The notes below the pieces were generated by a model. The model saw nothing but the letters and a program-made list of their open reading frames with translations, had not been told where the DNA came from and made no database searches. The position numbers and the translations under genes are program-made. A DNA stretch of 8,225 nucleotides, from contig QJVU01000398.1 in assembly GCA_003235605.1 (NCBI GenBank), forward strand, positions 1-8,225, in the 5' to 3' direction. Shown here piece after piece: positions 6,167 through 8,225 of this stretch. The stretch is from Planctomycetota bacterium (GTDB lineage Bacteria; Planctomycetota; UBA1135; UBA2386). The stretch's first letter is position 1, and each line of letters starts with the position of its first letter.

Positions 6167-6208
6167 CCCGGCTGCGCCGCCCCGGCTGCGTCGCCCCGGC
6201 TGTTGCGG
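6167..6208 (+). repeat. Three tandem 14-bp intergenic repeats
   Basis: Copies CCCGGCTGCGCCGC (6167-6180), CCCGGCTGCGTCGC (6181-6194) and CCCGGCTGTTGCGG (6195-6208) begin 11 bp after the stop of the beta-helix gene. The first two differ at one base and the third is more diverged. There is no T-run, so it is not an ordinary intrinsic terminator. Confidence 0.85.
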
Positions 6209-6247
6209 ATCCCGTGGGCAAGTGTGTATGTCCCGGTGTGCCTGCGG

Positions 6248-6253
6248 TAGCCT
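6248..6253 (+). promoter_or_regulatory. Weak -10-like TAGCCT before the PGDTK-repeat gene
   Basis: TAGCCT lies 12 nt before the ATG at 6266. If used as a -10 element, the transcript would start only a few bases before the ATG, which would fit the complete lack of a Shine-Dalgarno there. No -35 is recognisable and the call rests on resemblance to TAGCAT at 4920-4925. Confidence 0.2.
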
Positions 6254-6265
6254 GCCCCTCTACCC

Positions 6266-7150
6266 ATGAGGCTGGTGCGGTTGTGGCTGTTGTGGATCGT
6301 GTTGCTGGCGCTGCTGCTGGCGGCATTGCTGGGCGGACCCCTCGGGCTCTGGGGGGGCGGAGGATCGGACCAGTCCGGCGAGCACAGGCCCGGCGACACC
6401 AAGCCCGGCGACACCAAGCCCGGCGACACCAAGCCCGGCGACACCAAGCCCGGCGACACCAAGGCCGGCGACGTGGATCGTGCGTTGGGGCGAATGACCG
6501 CCGTGGACGAGGCCCTCGCCGAGGGCCAACTGGGTCGGACCTTCGACCTGCTGCAGGCCGGTGAACGCATCGGCGTGCCTGCGTCGTTGCAGAGGCGCTG
6601 GTCCGAGGCCCGGCGGCAAGCGGACATTGCCCTGGCGCAGTGCCTGCAGCAGTTGGTCCAGGAGGTGAGAAGCGGGCAGATCCTGGCGGCGCGCTCGCGA
6701 CTGGCGCAGCTCACGGAAGGGGCGAACCCGCGGGTGGCCGAGCGCCTGGCCCGCATGGGTCGCGACCAGGGATGGCCGCCTTCGCCGGACCCGGTGCGCG
6801 GCGCACAGCCTGACGGGGAGGTCGTGGCCGCTGCCAAGGAGCTGACACGCCACCGCCGGGTCCGGGTGGCCCATCGCGGCAGCGTGATCGACGTTCCGGT
6901 GTGGCAGTCCAACGATCAGAACGTGACCGTGCGGCTCCAGGATGAGAGCGGAGTGGCTTTCCCGGTCTACCATCGTGCGGCGGTCGAGCCGGTGGACCCG
7001 ACCTTCGATGAAGCCCTGGAGCAGGCGCGGATCTGCCACTGCGCTGGCGACGCCCTTTGTGCTTGGCTGTGGCTCTGCCACTGCCTGGGACGGCCGGGGG
7101 CGACGCAACACGCGAAGGAGTTGGCAGCGCTGCGCCAGCTGCTGCGCTAG
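6266..7150 (+). CDS. Membrane-anchored protein with PGDTK pentapeptide repeats
   Basis: A 294-residue protein of unrecognised family. Residues 5-23 (LWLLWIVLLALLLAALLG within them) form one membrane segment with Arg before it, so it is a signal anchor or uncleaved signal with the rest outside the cytoplasm. A Gly-rich stretch and five exact PGDTK units (residues 42-66, then AGD) make a flexible hydrophilic linker. Residues about 72-165 are helical with Ala/Arg/Leu heptad-like spacing (VDEALAEGQLGRTFDLLQ; IALAQCLQQLVQEVRSGQI; AARSRLAQLTEG) and could be TPR-like hairpins. Residues about 196-242 (RRVRVAHRGSVIDVPVW, NVTVRLQD, AFPVYHRAAVEP) look like a small SH3-like beta domain. A final helical hairpin holds ICHC..C..LCHC, five of the six cysteines. 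The start lacks a Shine-Dalgarno, but no other start would keep the membrane segment. It converges on the downstream minus-strand gene. Confidence 0.72.
   Translation: MRLVRLWLLWIVLLALLLAALLGGPLGLWGGGGSDQSGEHRPGDTKPGDTKPGDTKPGDTKPGDTKAGDVDRALGRMTAVDEALAEGQLGRTFDLLQAGERIGVPASLQRRWSEARRQADIALAQCLQQLVQEVRSGQILAARSRLAQLTEGANPRVAERLARMGRDQGWPPSPDPVRGAQPDGEVVAAAKELTRHRRVRVAHRGSVIDVPVWQSNDQNVTVRLQDESGVAFPVYHRAAVEPVDPTFDEALEQARICHCAGDALCAWLWLCHCLGRPGATQHAKELAALRQLLR
6389..6472 (+). repeat. 15-bp in-frame repeats (five exact copies plus a partial)
   Basis: CCCGGCGACACCAAG is repeated exactly at 6389-6403, 6404-6418, 6419-6433, 6434-6448 and 6449-6463. A partial sixth (GCCGGCGAC) follows to 6472. The unit is a multiple of three and encodes Pro-Gly-Asp-Thr-Lys, so gain or loss of copies changes linker length without breaking the frame. 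The lack of any silent difference points to recent expansion or ongoing slippage. Confidence 0.95.
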
Positions 7151-7181
7151 CAGCCGGACTTGCAAGCGGAGATGACGGACA

Positions 7182-7204
7182 CGGTCAGCGTGACCGGACG
7201 GTCA
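7182..7204. repeat. Alternating inverted hexamers between convergent genes
   Basis: CGGTCA (7182-7187), TGACCG (7191-7196) and CGGTCA (7199-7204) alternate in orientation, so the middle copy can pair with either neighbour (loops of 3 and 2 nt). The site lies in the 96-bp gap between the convergent 3' ends of the PGDTK gene and the cadherin-like gene. There is no T-run, so a terminator role is only a guess; the alternating arrangement could also bind a dimeric protein. Confidence 0.35.
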
Positions 7205-7246
7205 GAATGCCCCGTACGGCAGATGTCCCGCGGGGCGATGTGACCC

Positions 7247-8104
7247 CTAGCCCTGGACGGTGATGGTCATCGTGTAGGCGACGCGGGAAGAGGAATTCCC
7301 GTCGTGCACCTTGAAGAGGAAGCTGTCCTGGCCTTTGCCGCCGTGCGTCTTTGCCGGGATGAATGCGAACTTGCCGGCGTCGATGTCCGCCTTCGCGATC
7401 CTTTGTCCCATGGCGACATCGCCGTGGTCGAAACGGAGCTTCCCATCACTGCAGAGGGCGATGATCTCCACATGATTCAGCTCATGACCCTCCGCCTCGA
7501 CGAAGTTGAAGTCGGAGGCGGCAAACGTGTAGGCGGCCTTCGCAGGAACGACAACGCTGCTGTTGGCCGCTGCGGGCAGCTGGGGCTTGGCCGCCGGCGG
7601 CGCAGGAGCCGGCTCGTCTTGCGGTTCCGACACCGGGTCCTCTTGCTCTTCGGACTCCGCGTTGATCTCCCCGTCGGAGTCCACGTTGGTTTCTCCGTCG
7701 GACGCCCCGTCGGACTCCTCTTCGGACTCCGTCAGCCGCTCGAAGTCGTCGAACTCCCCGAGGTCTTCCAGTTCCTTCAGGTCCTCCGGGTTGTCCAGTT
7801 CCTTGACCGGGATAACAGGCGGGTCATCTGCCGTCCGACGGGACTCGGAACGGGGCGAGTTCGGCGGGCTTGACGGGCTCGCCTGACTCGCCTGGGCCTT
7901 TGGTCGGGTGCGGGTCGCAGCAGCCGACGCCGGGGAGCGCTGGGGCGGCGGTGGAGGTGGGAGGGGCTTGGCAGGACTCGGCGCGCCGACTCCTCGCTCC
8001 TTCTGTTCCCGGCCCCAACGAATCCAGTCCAGGGCGCTCTTGGGTTTGTCGTCCAACTTTGACTCGTTCCTCCCCTGAAGCGGGCAGCGGCGTCCGCCCG
8101 CCAT
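7247..8104 (-). CDS. Acidic linker protein with C-terminal cadherin-like (tandem-95) domain
   Basis: A 285-residue protein if started at ATG 8104. An amphipathic stretch (SALDWIRWGREQKERG, about 23-38) precedes a Pro-rich part with a run of six prolines (49-54) and a Ser/Pro/Arg/Ala region to about 95. An acidic tract (about 102-164, with ELEDLGEFDDFE, SEEESDG and SDGE units) follows, then a Pro/Ala hinge. Residues 191-285 (AYTFAASDFNFVEAEGHELN..., ADIDAGKFAFIPA, DSFLFKVHDG, YTMTITVQG) match the bacterial cadherin-like/tandem-95 pattern, including the YTF..sDF.F.d.eG start and fxfxVxDG near the end. Such domains are usually repeated in huge surface adhesins; here there is one. No signal peptide or membrane segment is visible. 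AAGGG at 8110-8114 sits 5 nt upstream of ATG 8104. Alternatives are GTG 8176 or TTG 8056 (preceded by GGGGAGG), and the frame stays open to the right edge, so a longer N-terminus cannot be excluded. Confidence 0.7.
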   Translation of the reverse strand: MAGGRRCPLQGRNESKLDDKPKSALDWIRWGREQKERGVGAPSPAKPLPPPPPPQRSPASAAATRTRPKAQASQASPSSPPNSPRSESRRTADDPPVIPVKELDNPEDLKELEDLGEFDDFERLTESEEESDGASDGETNVDSDGEINAESEEQEDPVSEPQDEPAPAPPAAKPQLPAAANSSVVVPAKAAYTFAASDFNFVEAEGHELNHVEIIALCSDGKLRFDHGDVAMGQRIAKADIDAGKFAFIPAKTHGGKGQDSFLFKVHDGNSSSRVAYTMTITVQG

Positions 8105-8109
8105 ACCGT

Positions 8110-8114
8110 CCCTT
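8110..8114 (-). promoter_or_regulatory. Shine-Dalgarno favouring the 8104 start
   Basis: On the reverse strand AAGGG precedes the ATG at 8104 by 5 nt. The farther GTG at 8176 has no such site and would add an Arg-rich segment typical of translated non-coding GC-rich DNA. The TTG at 8056 has a strong GGGGAGG but about 12 nt away. Confidence 0.45.
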
Positions 8115-8225
8115 ATTTCGGCCAACCCCTGCCGTTTCCTGTGTGAAGTTGGCCGACGCCCCCGGCGAGGCCGCACGCGCCCCCGGCAAGGCCCGGAGCG
8201 GCCACGAGGCAGTGTCTCGAAACGG
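8115..8225. other. Upstream flank of the cadherin-like gene, nothing recognised
   Basis: This GC-rich stretch at the right edge has no convincing ORF start, promoter or RNA structure. It may hold the promoter of the minus-strand gene, or the 5' part of that gene, because the frame is open through it. Confidence 0.4.

Noticed and set aside
6167..6472. CRISPR-like array from the 14-bp and 15-bp repeats
   Set aside because: Units are directly adjacent without spacers and one array is in-frame coding.
4873..6912. 679-codon minus-strand ORF opposite the beta-helix and PGDTK genes
   Set aside because: The repeated GLVSPGLVSP-like segment is only the reverse reading of the 15-bp PGDTK repeat; no family is recognisable.
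8137..8150. lacZ-leader-like word ttcacacaggaaac on the minus strand, possibly cloning-vector sequence
   Set aside because: Only a short word matches and it continues into GC-rich native-looking sequence; coincidence is the simplest reading.

Overview
The window is high-GC, gene-dense bacterial chromosome with no RNA gene, insertion sequence, CRISPR array or phage gene. It reads best as a Planctomycetota genome, probably one of the deep-branching marine or aquatic lineages. This is an inference from several signs: secreted proteins with short signal peptides ending around Ala-Gln, a kelch-type protein with DTWEWDG repeats, a choice-of-anchor V/Reeler-like protein and a beta-helix protein that both end in a compact all-beta tail typical of these bacteria, and weak or missing Shine-Dalgarno sites before several genes.

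Layout. (1) 1-1920, minus strand: a secreted kelch-repeat protein, running off the left edge, lies downstream of a secreted choice-of-anchor V protein with a CxxCH motif. (2) 1921-2096: a divergent intergenic region with four CCCAGG/CCTGGG half-sites arranged symmetrically. (3) 2097-4842, plus strand: a tight three-gene unit of a small LOG-like/TIGR00725 Rossmann protein, a tandem-domain universal stress protein (Usp), and a 459-residue ArsB/NhaD/CitMHS-type membrane transporter. The first junction is a 17-bp tandem repeat that creates a chain of ATGA-overlapping mini-ORFs. The second junction is TAG immediately followed by ATG. (4) 4948-6156: a secreted right-handed beta-helix protein. (5) 6157-6265: a short intergenic stretch with three tandem 14-bp copies. 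(6) 6266-7150: a membrane-anchored protein with five exact PGDTK repeats. (7) 7247-about 8104, minus strand: a proline-rich, then acidic protein ending in one cadherin-like (tandem-95 type) beta domain with no visible secretion signal.

How it fits together. The clearest functional unit is the LOG-like/Usp/transporter cluster, which looks translationally coupled and plausibly links a cytosolic nucleotide- or stress-sensing pair to an ion or anion transporter; the substrate cannot be read from the sequence. The other genes are cell-surface or exported proteins of unknown role. The most distinctive DNA-level feature is the repeated presence of short tandem duplications (17 bp, 14 bp, 15 bp and about 147 bp), several of them at gene junctions. 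Very long ORFs opposite the real genes are GC-driven shadows and were rejected.
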